Part shown: piece after piece, positions 45,384 to 54,938 of the stretch
Layout: each line of letters opens with the position of its first letter
How positions within the stretch are numbered: the first letter of the stretch is position 1
Source of the DNA: Paraglaciecola mesophila KMM 241
Lineage (GTDB): Bacteria > Pseudomonadota > Gammaproteobacteria > Enterobacterales > Alteromonadaceae
Assembly: GCF_000315015.1 (NCBI RefSeq)
Contig: NZ_BAEP01000064.1
Coordinates: 26,462 to 90,461 of the forward strand
Direction: 5' to 3'
DNA: 64,000 nt
Notes under the pieces: generated by a model
What the model was told of the DNA's origin: nothing
Database searches by the model: none
The model's input: only the letters and a program-made list of their open reading frames with translations
Made by a program: the position numbers and the translations under genes

Positions 45384-45506
45384 GTCCCAAAAATTCATGT
45401 TCGCTTTTTATGCTTTTGGTTCAACACTGGGCGCCGAGGACTAATCGTTTTTACAAGATGAATAAAATGCTGGCGTTTGGCGAAATGTCTCATCTATTTA
45501 ACATGA

Positions 45507-46298
45507 CTACTCAACTCGCTGCTTCATATATCGCTTTGGCGATTCTCCAAGAATATTTTTGAACATAGTAATAAAGGCACTAACAGAACTGTAACCTAGG
45601 TATTCGGATACTCTTTGTACTGGCATGTTTGTCATCAGTTTTTGCACTGCAATGATCACGTGCAGTTGAGCTCGCCAGTGGCCAAACGTCATACCCGTTT
45701 CACGCTTGATTAAACGCGCTAATGTGCGCGGTGTCGTAGCAAAATAGCTCGCCCACTGGGGTAAGGTTTTTCTGTCATCAGGGCAAGACAAAAGCAGCTG
45801 GGCTAGCTTGGCGACAGTGGGGTGACTGGGCAAAGGTAAATCCATGGTTTGTTGGGGCGATTCACTAACGACGTCAATTAGAACCTGAGCTAATCTGTTT
45901 GTCGGGCTAAAGTGTGGGTAATGCTGATCTTGCTTGGCAAAATGACAAATCAGTTCTTTGCCGAATATACTCAATGCGAATGTGCAGGTTTGGTCAGGCA
46001 TGCGCAGTTCGCCTGGTTGAATGAATACGTGACACAGTTCAGCATGATCAGAAGCGCGATTGCTGTGAATAATATGAGGGGGTATCCAAATTGCGCTTTG
46101 AGTTGGTACCATCCACATTTTTCCCTGTACTTCACAGGTGACATGTCCGTGCAGTGCGAGTATCAGCTGGCCCTTCGAATGAGTGTGTAGTGGTAGTTCA
46201 TGGCTGTTATTGACCTTCTCAATACGCGCAACTACGGGCTGAGGCATCGCCTCAAACTGCTGCAAATCATCCCACTGTATAAAATTCAATAAACTCAT
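45507..46298 (-). CDS. AraC-family regulator, NimR-like
   Basis: A 263-residue regulator with an N-terminal cupin (about 20-100, LPLHTHSKGQLILALHGHVTCEV and WIPPHIIHSNRA) and a C-terminal AraC double helix-turn-helix (about 165-260, LPQWASYFATTPRTLARLIKRETGMTFGHWRAQ and VSEYLGYSSVSAFITMFKNILGESPKRYM). It is divergent from a CynX/NimT-type exporter gene, the same pairing as nimR-nimT in E. coli, so it probably represses that gene and itself. The inducer is unknown. Confidence 0.88.
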   Translation of the reverse strand: MSLLNFIQWDDLQQFEAMPQPVVARIEKVNNSHELPLHTHSKGQLILALHGHVTCEVQGKMWMVPTQSAIWIPPHIIHSNRASDHAELCHVFIQPGELRMPDQTCTFALSIFGKELICHFAKQDQHYPHFSPTNRLAQVLIDVVSESPQQTMDLPLPSHPTVAKLAQLLLSCPDDRKTLPQWASYFATTPRTLARLIKRETGMTFGHWRAQLHVIIAVQKLMTNMPVQRVSEYLGYSSVSAFITMFKNILGESPKRYMKQRVE

Positions 46299-46536
46299 TT
46301 GTCAGTATTTAGCTATATGTTGTCTTGATTTGTAAATTATAAGCGCTTGCGACCTTTTATAATACCCGCGGTTGTACATCACCATCCTAAATTTGAGGCT
46401 TGGCTAAATAGGCGCTTTAATTAGCGGCTATAAATCCTACGACTGCCTATTTTAGTTAGAGACGCGTTGGCATGAGGCGCGTGTCTTTTACTCACCGAAC
46501 GCTTGGCAAGAGCGGGATAAACCAAAGAGAATAAAA

Positions 46537-47772
46537 GTGGGATTTATAAGCGGGCTAGGGCGGGTAATCCCCAACAAAATCGTGGCGTCTTCTTTTGTGT
46601 TGGTCGCAGGCATTCTGTTTGTTGCGGCGAATTTACGTGCACCCATCACGGGTATTGCACCCATTCTTGAGCACATTATTCACACTTTCACATTAAGCAA
46701 CACTCAGGCAGGCATGTTAACAACGTTGCCCCTCATTGCGTTTGCCATTGCATCTCCTATGGCAGCCGCATTGGCTAGGAAGATTGGTATCGAAAGTGCG
46801 ATATTCATAGCATTGCTGTGTATTGCAGCAGGTATAGGACTGAGGTTAATCGACTCAGTATGGATGCTCTACATTGCCACAGCCGTTATTGGCGTAGGGA
46901 TCGCCATTGGCAATGTGCTGTTGCCTAGCTTAATTAAACGTGACTTTGCTGCGCGTGTGGCCATGATGACGTCGTGCTACGTGCTCGCTATGGGGATTTT
47001 CTCTGGTGGTTTTTCGGGTTTAGTCACTCCACTGGCAAATATCGAGGCCCTTCACTGGCAAGGTGCTTTAGGGGTATTTTCCATTGTGACTGTTTTTAGC
47101 ATAGTGTTATGGCTACCGCGGTTAACCACGCGCACTATGCCTGATGCTGGCGTAGTAGAAACGAACGAAAGGGTAGCGCCTCATTCAGCCAAACCTAACA
47201 AGGTATGGCACTTTTCACTGGCTTGGCAGGTGACAATATTCCTAGGGCTGAATTCTTTTATGACTTATGTGCTGATTGGTTGGTTGCCCAATATTCTAGT
47301 TGATGCCGGTTATTCACAGGTGTATGCCGGGGTACTTCATGGCTGGTTGCAGTTTGCATCAGCTGTTCCTGGCTTCGTGCTAATACCGATTTTAGCAAGA
47401 TTGAAAGACCAACGGATCCCCGCGGTGTTTATATCTATATTAGGCGCCGTAAGCATTCTTGGGTTGTTGTACGCACCAACGTTCGCCTTTTTATGGACTG
47501 TACTTGTTGGTTTTAGCTCAGGCGGCTGCTTTATCTTAGGTTTGTCGTTCATTAGCTTTAGAAGCCAAAACGCCTTACAGGCAGCATCTTTGTCAGGCAT
47601 GGCTCAATCATTTGGTTATTCGCTAGCAGCCCTTGGGCCTATGCTAGCGGGCTATTTCTATTCCTCTATTGGCGATTGGTCAGGAAGTTTGTGGATGTGT
47701 GCCATTGCCAGCTTATGCTGTGCGTTAGTTGGCTTAGGGTGCGGACGAAACAAAGTACTGCCGCATTTTTAG
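46537..47772 (+). CDS. nimT: MFS transporter of the CynX/NimT family
   Basis: A 411-residue major facilitator with twelve predicted helices. It strongly recalls E. coli NimT (YeaN): LVAGILFVAANLRAPITGIAPIL at the start, GMLTTLPLIAFAIASPMAA, IGVGIAIGNVLLPSLIKRDF, LAWQVTIFLGLNSFMTYVLIGWLP and SGMAQSFGYSLAALGPMLAG. In E. coli it exports 2-nitroimidazole; the family also includes cyanate transporters. The start is GTG 46537; upstream is an imperfect hairpin (about 46460-46492). It is divergent from an AraC gene and likely under its control. The real substrate here is unknown. Confidence 0.88.
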   Translation: MGFISGLGRVIPNKIVASSFVLVAGILFVAANLRAPITGIAPILEHIIHTFTLSNTQAGMLTTLPLIAFAIASPMAAALARKIGIESAIFIALLCIAAGIGLRLIDSVWMLYIATAVIGVGIAIGNVLLPSLIKRDFAARVAMMTSCYVLAMGIFSGGFSGLVTPLANIEALHWQGALGVFSIVTVFSIVLWLPRLTTRTMPDAGVVETNERVAPHSAKPNKVWHFSLAWQVTIFLGLNSFMTYVLIGWLPNILVDAGYSQVYAGVLHGWLQFASAVPGFVLIPILARLKDQRIPAVFISILGAVSILGLLYAPTFAFLWTVLVGFSSGGCFILGLSFISFRSQNALQAASLSGMAQSFGYSLAALGPMLAGYFYSSIGDWSGSLWMCAIASLCCALVGLGCGRNKVLPHF

Positions 47773-48048
47773 CTTCCAGCTGCTAGTGTGATTCAACGTT
47801 ATTTAGCCTAAAGACTTTACAGTGAAGCCTTGTAACATTTACTGCATTTACCCGTGTCAATCCGTTAGTGTTGAGCGCAGACTATTCATGTTTTCTCAAT
47901 ACACATTTTATTACGTTTGCTACAGCTCTTTAATGGCGTGCTCTGACCGCCTTTTCTTAGATTAGGCACTCACGCAAAATCTTTCTTGGCGTTTCATTTG
48001 CTCCCTCGAACCTCGACTCCACATTCAATTCATTTTAGGAGAGAGATT

Positions 48049-49425
48049 ATGTCAAACACAGTTAAAACGATTAACCCGACTACCGAAGAGCAGCTAAAAG
48101 AATACACGCTGTTATCCACCGATGAAGCGGTTAAAGCTGTCGATAATGCGGATGAGGCATTCCAGCAGTGGAAGCTTACCAGCAGCGCAGAGCGTGCAAA
48201 ACTGCTAAACAAGATGGCAGATGTGATAGATGCCAATAAAGAAGAGCTTGTTACCCTAATGATAGATGAAATGGGTAAAGTAAAAGAGCAAGGCTACCAA
48301 GAGGTCGAATTGTGTGCCTCAATTTGCCGTTACAGCGCAGAACAAGGGCCAGAAATACTTGCCGATGAAGAGCGTGAGTACGAGCAAGGAAAAGCGATTG
48401 TTAGTTATCGCCCCATTGGTGTGGTGCTAGGCATTCAGCCTTGGAACTTCCCTTTATATCAAGTGATCCGTTACAGCGCATCTAACTTGATGGCAGGTAA
48501 TGCAACAGTCCTTAAACATGCGGCTAACGTATTCGGTATGGCAGTCAAAATTCAAGAAATGTACGAAGAAGCTGGTTTCCCCAAAAATGTTTATCAATCA
48601 TTGTTAATTGATGGTGAGGCTGCAAGTGAACTGATTAAACACCCCAAAGTGCGTGGTGTATCGTTTACCGGTAGTGACGGTGTCGGTAAAAAAGTTGGTG
48701 CATCTGCTGCGGAAAACGTGAAAATCTCGGTACTTGAACTGGGCAGTAATGATGCCTATGTGGTGCTAGATGATGCAGACATCAAAGTGGCCGTTGAAGC
48801 TTGCGTACTGGGCCGTGTTATCAATAACGGTGAAACGTGTGTATCGGCTAAACGCTTTATTGTGACCGAAAAAAATTACGACGCATTTAAAGCGGCGTTC
48901 ATCGATGCCATGAAAAATATCAAAATGGACGATCCAAATTTAGAAGGCACTGACATTGGTCCTATGGCGAGAGAAGACTTACGTGACAAACTTCATGATC
49001 AAGTGAGCGAATCAATCAAAGCGGGTGCGACCTGTTTAACAGGCGGTGAAGTACCAGACCGTAAAGGTTACTTTTATCCCGCTACCGTGCTTGAGAACGT
49101 TCAGCCTGGCTCACCAGCCTATGATGATGAACTGTTCGGCCCAGTAGCATCATTAATCAAAGCCAAAGATGATGAAGATGCGATGCGTATTGCTAATGAC
49201 TCACGCTATGGCTTGGGTGGCGGTATTTTCAGCCAAGACGAGGATAAAGCCATTAAGCTGGCGCGTGATGTGTTCGATACCGGTATGATCAATATTAATG
49301 GTTATGGCTTAGCGCACCCAAATCTGCCATTTGGCGGGGTGAAAGACAGTGGTTACGGTCGTGAACATGGCGGCTTTGGTATCAAAGAATTTGTTAATGT
49401 TAAAGCCATTATGGTGACACAATAA
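48049..49425 (+). CDS. NAD(P)-dependent succinate-semialdehyde dehydrogenase
   Basis: A 458-residue aldehyde dehydrogenase. Catalytic Cys264 in NNGETCVSAKRF and Glu230 in SVLELGSNDAYVVL; cofactor segments IQPWNFPLYQVIR and FTGSDGVG. The short N-terminus and the ELGSNDAY variant match the Sad/GabD1-type group that oxidises succinate semialdehyde to succinate. I set the start at ATG 48049 behind AGGAGAG; the frame from 47986 adds 21 residues with no homology. No GABA transaminase is nearby, so its pathway is open. A terminator follows at 49545-49576. Confidence 0.88.
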   Translation: MSNTVKTINPTTEEQLKEYTLLSTDEAVKAVDNADEAFQQWKLTSSAERAKLLNKMADVIDANKEELVTLMIDEMGKVKEQGYQEVELCASICRYSAEQGPEILADEEREYEQGKAIVSYRPIGVVLGIQPWNFPLYQVIRYSASNLMAGNATVLKHAANVFGMAVKIQEMYEEAGFPKNVYQSLLIDGEAASELIKHPKVRGVSFTGSDGVGKKVGASAAENVKISVLELGSNDAYVVLDDADIKVAVEACVLGRVINNGETCVSAKRFIVTEKNYDAFKAAFIDAMKNIKMDDPNLEGTDIGPMAREDLRDKLHDQVSESIKAGATCLTGGEVPDRKGYFYPATVLENVQPGSPAYDDELFGPVASLIKAKDDEDAMRIANDSRYGLGGGIFSQDEDKAIKLARDVFDTGMININGYGLAHPNLPFGGVKDSGYGREHGGFGIKEFVNVKAIMVTQ

Positions 49426-49544
49426 ATCCGCTCTTCTTGATAGGAGGATAGTTTTGCAAGTTAAAGCTTAGCTGTACTTACCCCTTACTAAGGGATTTTA
49501 AAGGGGTGATAGAAGGAATTTAAAGGGTATATTAAGCGGAATAT

Positions 49545-49576
49545 AAAAGGCAGTCAGATCATTCTGGCTGCCTTTT
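49545..49576 (+). terminator. Terminator of the semialdehyde dehydrogenase gene
   Basis: AAAAGGCAGTCAGA (49545-49558) pairs with TCTGGCTGCCTTTT (49563-49576), loop TCAT. Runs of A and T on both sides make it suitable for both convergent genes. Confidence 0.92.
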
Positions 49577-49622
49577 CTGTTTGTGCTCGTCAATACGGTC
49601 TGTATTTAAGGGGCGAGCTGCG

Positions 49623-52202
49623 TTAAAAGTAAGCGGTGGCCCCTTGCAGGTACTGGTTAAATGCACCTTGATTAGCTTGTTTTAACGTGACGCATTGCTG
49701 CGATTCATCTTGCGCAACCTCGTAGCTGCGAGCCATTCCGTCGAACTTGTCTTTATGTTTGCTATAAAAGTCTTGTGCCAATTCTATGTTGTGCTCACTG
49801 CAACTGCTTGACACATATTCAGGCATGCGCGCCACATGATAGGCCGGCATTTTAGCGGTCACTTGTTCCATGTTTTCATCTAACCATTGATATAGTACAT
49901 CCTGATTTTCTCTGGCTTGACTGGCCGTGGCAATAAACCCAAGCACGTTGGCGGGGCTCACGGAATCATTTAGGGTCATATCAAGTACTTTGCGCACAGT
50001 TACCGCCTCGGGGAATAACATACCGAAGCGGATTGCGCTCTGGGTGTTAGCATCATTAGTGGCAAAATACGCCGCCTGATACTTGTCAAACCATCCCTTG
50101 TCGTCATTAACCGCCAGGCTGCGCATAGCATTTCCGGCAATCGCTCGGCCTGTACTTGTATCGTCTTGTAGGAATTTTTCGGTGATGCGTTTGCTCTGTG
50201 CAATGACGTCTTTATTTTGCGTGTAACGGCTAAGAAGGCCAAACACAGCATTACGCAGGCGACTTTTATCGTTGCTGTCACCTTTGCTCTCAACTGTGCC
50301 TAAACGCGCAAACCAATGGCTTAGTTTGCTATTTAAGAATTGCGCAAATAGGGCCTTATTGTTGTTATCAACCAAATAGGTAAGGTCGTTCAGCGATGCC
50401 ACCACGGAGCGAGCAACGACTGGGTCGTCATCTTTCGCTAGTGCATCAAGCACCGCCATGTGTTGGTCTAGGGTGATTTTGTCTGCATTGAGCAGTGCAT
50501 CTGAATTGTACAGTAGTGATTTTTTCTCCCTGGCGTTCAGCGCTTGCGTGTCTTTGAGTAGCGCATGCAATTGCGATTCAGGGATCTGCCAACGCATATA
50601 ACCCATGGCATTATCGTTAGGGTAAATCCACTGGGCTTGGGCCAACTCGGGCAGATTCGTTTTGGCTTTATCTAAAAACACGCGTGTGCGAATGATTTTG
50701 CCGTTTTTCTTGTAGGTAATTGCAAGGGGCACAATCCATGTCTGTGGGTTAACGTCGGCGCCAGCCAAGTGGTAACGGCTTTGGCTCACATCGCCGTTTT
50801 TAGCAAAGCTAACTAAGGGGTAGGCTGGTTGTTCTAAATAGGTTTTCATTAACGCTGGCACATCAAAATCTGCGACCGTTGAGAGTACCTCCCACAAGTC
50901 ATCTGCTTGTGCATTACCCCAAGCGTGTTTTTTCATGTAGCTTTGAACACCTTTTTGAAACGGCGCTTCGCCCACTAACGCTTCAATCATTTGCAGCACG
51001 GATTCACCCTTGCTGTAATTAAGGCCTAGGCCGTCCATGACGTCGGTTTGACTGCGCACTTCTTTTTTAACTGCACGTGTTGTCGGGCTCGCATCGGCGC
51101 CAAATGCTCCTTCTTGCACCAGTTGTGCTTCGGTGTTCTGCTCAGGGTAAAGGGCCATAGTTATTTTACTTTCCATCCATGATGCGAACGCTTCGTTTAA
51201 CCATAAATCGTCCCACCAGGCCATAGTGACGAGGTTGCCATACCACATGTGCGCCAGCTCATGGGCGATCGTTTTCGTTGGGCCGCTTTGCTCAGTTAAA
51301 CGTGGCTCATCGTCAAGCAGTAGTAAGCTACTGCGATAAGTGACTAACCCAGCGTTTTCCATCGCGCCATGGGTAAAATTAGGCACGGCGATAAAATCGA
51401 GTTTTTCGTAGGGGTAGGGTGTACCGAAGTAATCTTCTAGGGCGTCCAGAATTTTCGGGGTTTGCGCCACGGCAAATTTTGTACGGTGGGCTTGGCCTTT
51501 GGGAGTGTAAATCCTACCGGGCACGGATAATCCAGTGATTTCAGCTGAATCCATTTCGCCCACGGCAAACGCCACTAAGTAGCTCGGCATGGGTTTAGTC
51601 TTTTTAAACACCACGGTTTGCCAACCGTCAGCTTGGGTTGTTGATTCCACTGGTGTGTTGGAAATAACCGTGTTGATCACAGGCGAAGTGATCGTCATTT
51701 GATAGGGTATCTTATAATTTGGCTCATCAAACCCTGGGAATGCGCGCCGAGCATGCATGTCTTCAAACTGGGTGAAAATGTAGTTTTTGCCCTCAAACGC
51801 CGATAAATACATACCGTCAGAGGTGGTATTCACCTTGCCGGTAAATTGCATATGCAACTGATAGGTTTTAGCTGGAAGTATCTCTTGAGCCTTACCTTGC
51901 TGAATATCATAGGCTTGGCTTTCTACCGTCAGTGGGATTTGACGCGGGCCGTCAATCAATTCGGCTGTATGCACGTCTAAATCGCGTTGATAGAAACGCA
52001 CCACATCGGTGGCATTTTCGATGGTCACTGTGATGGTGGTTTCACCGCTAAACGTCGCTTCGTTAGGATCGATTTTCAGTGAAATTTGTTGAAAGCTAGG
52101 TGTTACGTTGTTGCCTAGGCGATAGGCGTCTTCGCTGGCAATTGCCTGTGTTGCTAAAAACACGCTAAGGGCAGTGCTCAAGCATCGTTGCATCAAATTC
52201 AT
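49623..52202 (-). CDS. M1-family aminopeptidase, secreted
   Basis: An 859-residue zinc aminopeptidase with a signal peptide (about 1-22, ending AIAS). The M1 domain holds GAMEN (279-283), HELAHMW with ligands His314, His318 and Glu337 in NEAFASWMES, and the beta-rich N-terminal domain before it. The C-terminal 350 residues form the ERAP1-like helical domain. It should remove N-terminal residues from peptides in the periplasm or outside. It is longer than the catalytic part but normal for ERAP-like M1 enzymes. E. coli PepN is cytoplasmic, so the name pepN would mislead. It stands alone between two terminators. Confidence 0.93.
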   Translation of the reverse strand: MNLMQRCLSTALSVFLATQAIASEDAYRLGNNVTPSFQQISLKIDPNEATFSGETTITVTIENATDVVRFYQRDLDVHTAELIDGPRQIPLTVESQAYDIQQGKAQEILPAKTYQLHMQFTGKVNTTSDGMYLSAFEGKNYIFTQFEDMHARRAFPGFDEPNYKIPYQMTITSPVINTVISNTPVESTTQADGWQTVVFKKTKPMPSYLVAFAVGEMDSAEITGLSVPGRIYTPKGQAHRTKFAVAQTPKILDALEDYFGTPYPYEKLDFIAVPNFTHGAMENAGLVTYRSSLLLLDDEPRLTEQSGPTKTIAHELAHMWYGNLVTMAWWDDLWLNEAFASWMESKITMALYPEQNTEAQLVQEGAFGADASPTTRAVKKEVRSQTDVMDGLGLNYSKGESVLQMIEALVGEAPFQKGVQSYMKKHAWGNAQADDLWEVLSTVADFDVPALMKTYLEQPAYPLVSFAKNGDVSQSRYHLAGADVNPQTWIVPLAITYKKNGKIIRTRVFLDKAKTNLPELAQAQWIYPNDNAMGYMRWQIPESQLHALLKDTQALNAREKKSLLYNSDALLNADKITLDQHMAVLDALAKDDDPVVARSVVASLNDLTYLVDNNNKALFAQFLNSKLSHWFARLGTVESKGDSNDKSRLRNAVFGLLSRYTQNKDVIAQSKRITEKFLQDDTSTGRAIAGNAMRSLAVNDDKGWFDKYQAAYFATNDANTQSAIRFGMLFPEAVTVRKVLDMTLNDSVSPANVLGFIATASQARENQDVLYQWLDENMEQVTAKMPAYHVARMPEYVSSSCSEHNIELAQDFYSKHKDKFDGMARSYEVAQDESQQCVTLKQANQGAFNQYLQGATAYF

Positions 52203-52363
52203 AGTAAATCCCTGTTATTGATTATATTTTTAACTAAATGCAATGGTAACGCTTTGGCTGCATTTGTTTGACGCGCAGATTAGGTGAAAACAGCAAAAAT
52301 GCAACTAGCAAAAAGTTAATACTTGTTTCGAAAAATAACGCCGAGAGCGGAAGGGGAAAAGCA

Positions 52364-52387
52364 AAAAGGCTCATTGTTGAGCCTTTT
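52364..52387 (-). terminator. Terminator of the acyl-CoA ligase gene
   Basis: AAAAGGCTCA (52364-52373) pairs with TGAGCCTTTT (52378-52387), loop TTGT, with a T-rich end on the minus strand. Confidence 0.92.
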
Positions 52388-52415
52388 ATGTAGATAGTTA
52401 CTTCTGTGGACTGGG

Positions 52416-54077
52416 TTATTTTTGGATATTAACCGGTTCAGGAAACTCATAATCCTCAAATGCTTTACGCAGGGCTAGTTTGTTCAATTTACCCGTTGCG
52501 GTGTGCGGAAGTTCGTCAACGAATACCACATCATCTGGTAAAGACCACTTGTGTAGTTTGTCGGCTAAAAACTTCAATATATCTGATGAGGACGCTTCTC
52601 TGTCGGCTTTGCGCACAGCAATAAGCAATGGTCGTTCGGTCCATTTCGGATGATAGCGGCCGATTGCTGCAGCTTCTGCAATGTGTGGGTGACTCACCGC
52701 GGCATTTTCAATATCAATAGAGCTGACCCATTCACCGCCAGATTTGATCACATCCTTGGTGCGATCGGTAATTTGCATATAACCATCGGCATTAATGGTT
52801 GCCACATCACCTGTGTCAAACCAGCCTTTATCATCAACTGGGCAGCCTTCCTCGCCCGGTGTTTGTGACATGCCGTAATAGCCACGTATCACCCACGGGC
52901 CACGGACTTTTAATGCGCCAAACGCGACACCATCCCAAGGTAATTCATTGTTGTCCTCATCGACGATCCGCATTTCGATACCAAACACACCGCGACCTTG
53001 CATGGTTTGCAGATCAGTGATTTGCTCATCTGTGTAATCTTCCATACCGGGTTGTAGACCGAAGAATGTTCCTAGTGGGCTGGTTTCTGTCATGCCCCAA
53101 CCTTGGTACACCATAGTGTCATGATTGTCTTTGAAACGTTCGATGATGGCGCGAGGACAAGCCGCGCCGCCTACGGTCACTCTGCTAAGAGAAGTAACCT
53201 TCTTTCCACTTTTATCTAAGTAATCAAGCAAGGCCAACCAGATCGTAGGAACGCCAGAGCTAAAGGTAACATTTTCAGTTTCTATCAGGTCTTGCAGGGT
53301 TTCGCCGTCACCCATTTTAGGCCCTGGCATAACTAATTTAGCGCCTGTCATAATGGTCGCGTAAGGTAAGCCCCACGCATTGACATGAAACATAGGTACC
53401 ACAGGCAACACAGTCTCTCGCCCAGATGCATTGGTCACATCTGGTAGTGCACCTGCATAAGCGTGCAATAACGTTGAACGATGGCTGTACACGACACCTT
53501 TAGGGTTTCCTGTAGTGCCTGAGGTGTAGCACATACCACTGGCCGTGTTCTCGTCGAATTCAGGCCATTCAAAATCACTTGATTGATCCGCAATAAGTTC
53601 TTCATAACACAGCACATTTTCGAGTGTGGTTTGCGGCATATTCACTTTGTTAGTTAACACGATAAACGCTTCTACTTTCGGTAAATGCGCGGCAAGCGCC
53701 TCCACTAATGGCATGACTAATACATCAACAAAAATGAATCTGTCTTCTGCGTGATTGATAATGTAATTAACTTGCTCGGGAAATAATTTTGGGTTGATGG
53801 TGTGGCACACCATACCACTGCCTGAAACAGCGTAATAAAGTTCTAAATGGCGGTAATCGTTCCATGCCAGCGTGCCAATACGATCTCCGAATTTTGCTCC
53901 GAGTGATTCAAGCGCGTTCGCAAGTTGGCGCGTACGTACCGCTAAATCCTGGTAGGTGTAACGGTGGCGCGGGTTGTCAGCGGTAACGGAGACTATTTCA
54001 CGTTTCGAGTAGTTCTTTTCGGCATGTTTTAAAATGTTTGAAATCATCAATTGTGAATTCATCATCAGAGATTGCAT
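52416..54077 (-). CDS. Medium/long-chain acyl-CoA ligase, AlkK-like
   Basis: A 553-residue AMP-forming ligase that activates fatty acids with ATP and CoA at the cytoplasmic face. The P-loop-like motif is CYTSGTTGNPKGVVYSHRS (about residues 185-203), then GWGMTETSPLG (A5) and the adenylate-binding GWFDTGDVATINADGYMQITDRTKDVIKSGGEWVS, with the C-terminal Lys in TATGKLNKLALR. The 'VPMFHVNAWGLPYA' segment and length match AlkK-type medium-chain enzymes. The start gives MQSLMMNSQLMISNIL behind an AGGAAC site. It runs left behind an SDR and the broken dehalogenase gene, and belongs to the fatty-acid cluster. Confidence 0.9.
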   Translation of the reverse strand: MQSLMMNSQLMISNILKHAEKNYSKREIVSVTADNPRHRYTYQDLAVRTRQLANALESLGAKFGDRIGTLAWNDYRHLELYYAVSGSGMVCHTINPKLFPEQVNYIINHAEDRFIFVDVLVMPLVEALAAHLPKVEAFIVLTNKVNMPQTTLENVLCYEELIADQSSDFEWPEFDENTASGMCYTSGTTGNPKGVVYSHRSTLLHAYAGALPDVTNASGRETVLPVVPMFHVNAWGLPYATIMTGAKLVMPGPKMGDGETLQDLIETENVTFSSGVPTIWLALLDYLDKSGKKVTSLSRVTVGGAACPRAIIERFKDNHDTMVYQGWGMTETSPLGTFFGLQPGMEDYTDEQITDLQTMQGRGVFGIEMRIVDEDNNELPWDGVAFGALKVRGPWVIRGYYGMSQTPGEEGCPVDDKGWFDTGDVATINADGYMQITDRTKDVIKSGGEWVSSIDIENAAVSHPHIAEAAAIGRYHPKWTERPLLIAVRKADREASSSDILKFLADKLHKWSLPDDVVFVDELPHTATGKLNKLALRKAFEDYEFPEPVNIQK

Positions 54078-54156
54078 TTACAGTTCCTTATTCACATCAA
54101 AGGGCAATCAGATTGCCCTTTTTACATCATGAGTTAATAGCTAAATTTTTGCGTTA

Positions 54157-54924
54157 CTACCAAGCCGTCACACCACCATCAAGAGCAATAGATTGGCCGG
54201 TCATGTAGGTATTGCCTGGTGAAAGCACTAATAGCATCGCATTAACAATTTCTTGGGGCGTGGCAAGGCGCTTCATCGGGCAACCTACCGCTAATTGATT
54301 AATGCCTTCTTGCGATATTTCACCGTCAATATTCAATATATTAGTGGGGGTATAGAAAGGGCATATTGAGTTTGCTCGAATACCTTTGCGTGCATATTCA
54401 ATCGCCGCTGTTTTAGTTAAGCCGATAACAGCATGTTTTGCCGCTGAGTAAGCAGCGCCTTTCGGTGCACCACCAAGGCCTGCAAGAGAGCTTACATTGA
54501 GAATGTGACCGCTGCCTTGTTTGAGCATGACTTCAATTTGGTACTTCATGCCGAACATAACGCCTTTGACGTTTACGTCCATTTGCTTATCCATGGTTGC
54601 TTCATCAATGGTGTGCATAGGTGCCATGCTGTGGGCGATACCCGCGTTGTTCACGCCTATGTCAACGCGGCCGAATTTGTCCATGGCGCTGTCAACCATG
54701 GCTTTGCAATCTGCTTCTTTTGATACGTCACAGTGCTGGGCGATAACGCTATCAGCAAAGTCACTTAAACCTTCAACTGTTTCAGCCAAACCTTTTGGGT
54801 CGATGTCGCTTATCACCAGTTTACAACCACGCTCGGCTAACCCTTTTGACAATAAACGACCAAAGCCACTGCCTGCACCCGTAATTAATGCTACTTGACC
54901 GCTAAAATCTAATAATGAATCCAT
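54157..54924 (-). CDS. Short-chain dehydrogenase/reductase
   Basis: A 255-residue classical SDR. NAD(P) motif TGAGSGFG (residues 15-22), NNAG at about 92-95, catalytic Ser in ILNVSSLAG, and Tyr-x3-Lys in AAYSAAKHAVIG. SDIDPKG after the second strand carries an acidic residue, which usually means NAD preference. In this cluster it may oxidise a hydroxyacyl or alcohol intermediate of fatty-acid or haloalkane breakdown; the substrate is unproven. It lies 79 bases upstream of the acyl-CoA ligase in the same direction and probably belongs to one transcript. Confidence 0.9.
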   Translation of the reverse strand: MDSLLDFSGQVALITGAGSGFGRLLSKGLAERGCKLVISDIDPKGLAETVEGLSDFADSVIAQHCDVSKEADCKAMVDSAMDKFGRVDIGVNNAGIAHSMAPMHTIDEATMDKQMDVNVKGVMFGMKYQIEVMLKQGSGHILNVSSLAGLGGAPKGAAYSAAKHAVIGLTKTAAIEYARKGIRANSICPFYTPTNILNIDGEISQEGINQLAVGCPMKRLATPQEIVNAMLLVLSPGNTYMTGQSIALDGGVTAW

Positions 54925-54938
54925 GTTGATACTCGCTT

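Noticed and set aside
46460..46492. Hairpin before the NimT-like gene as a riboswitch
   Set aside because: It is a short imperfect stem with no known riboswitch core; at most a weak attenuator.
54521..54898. 125-codon rightward frame over the SDR gene
   Set aside because: It is antisense to a complete SDR gene and lacks any motif or start signal.
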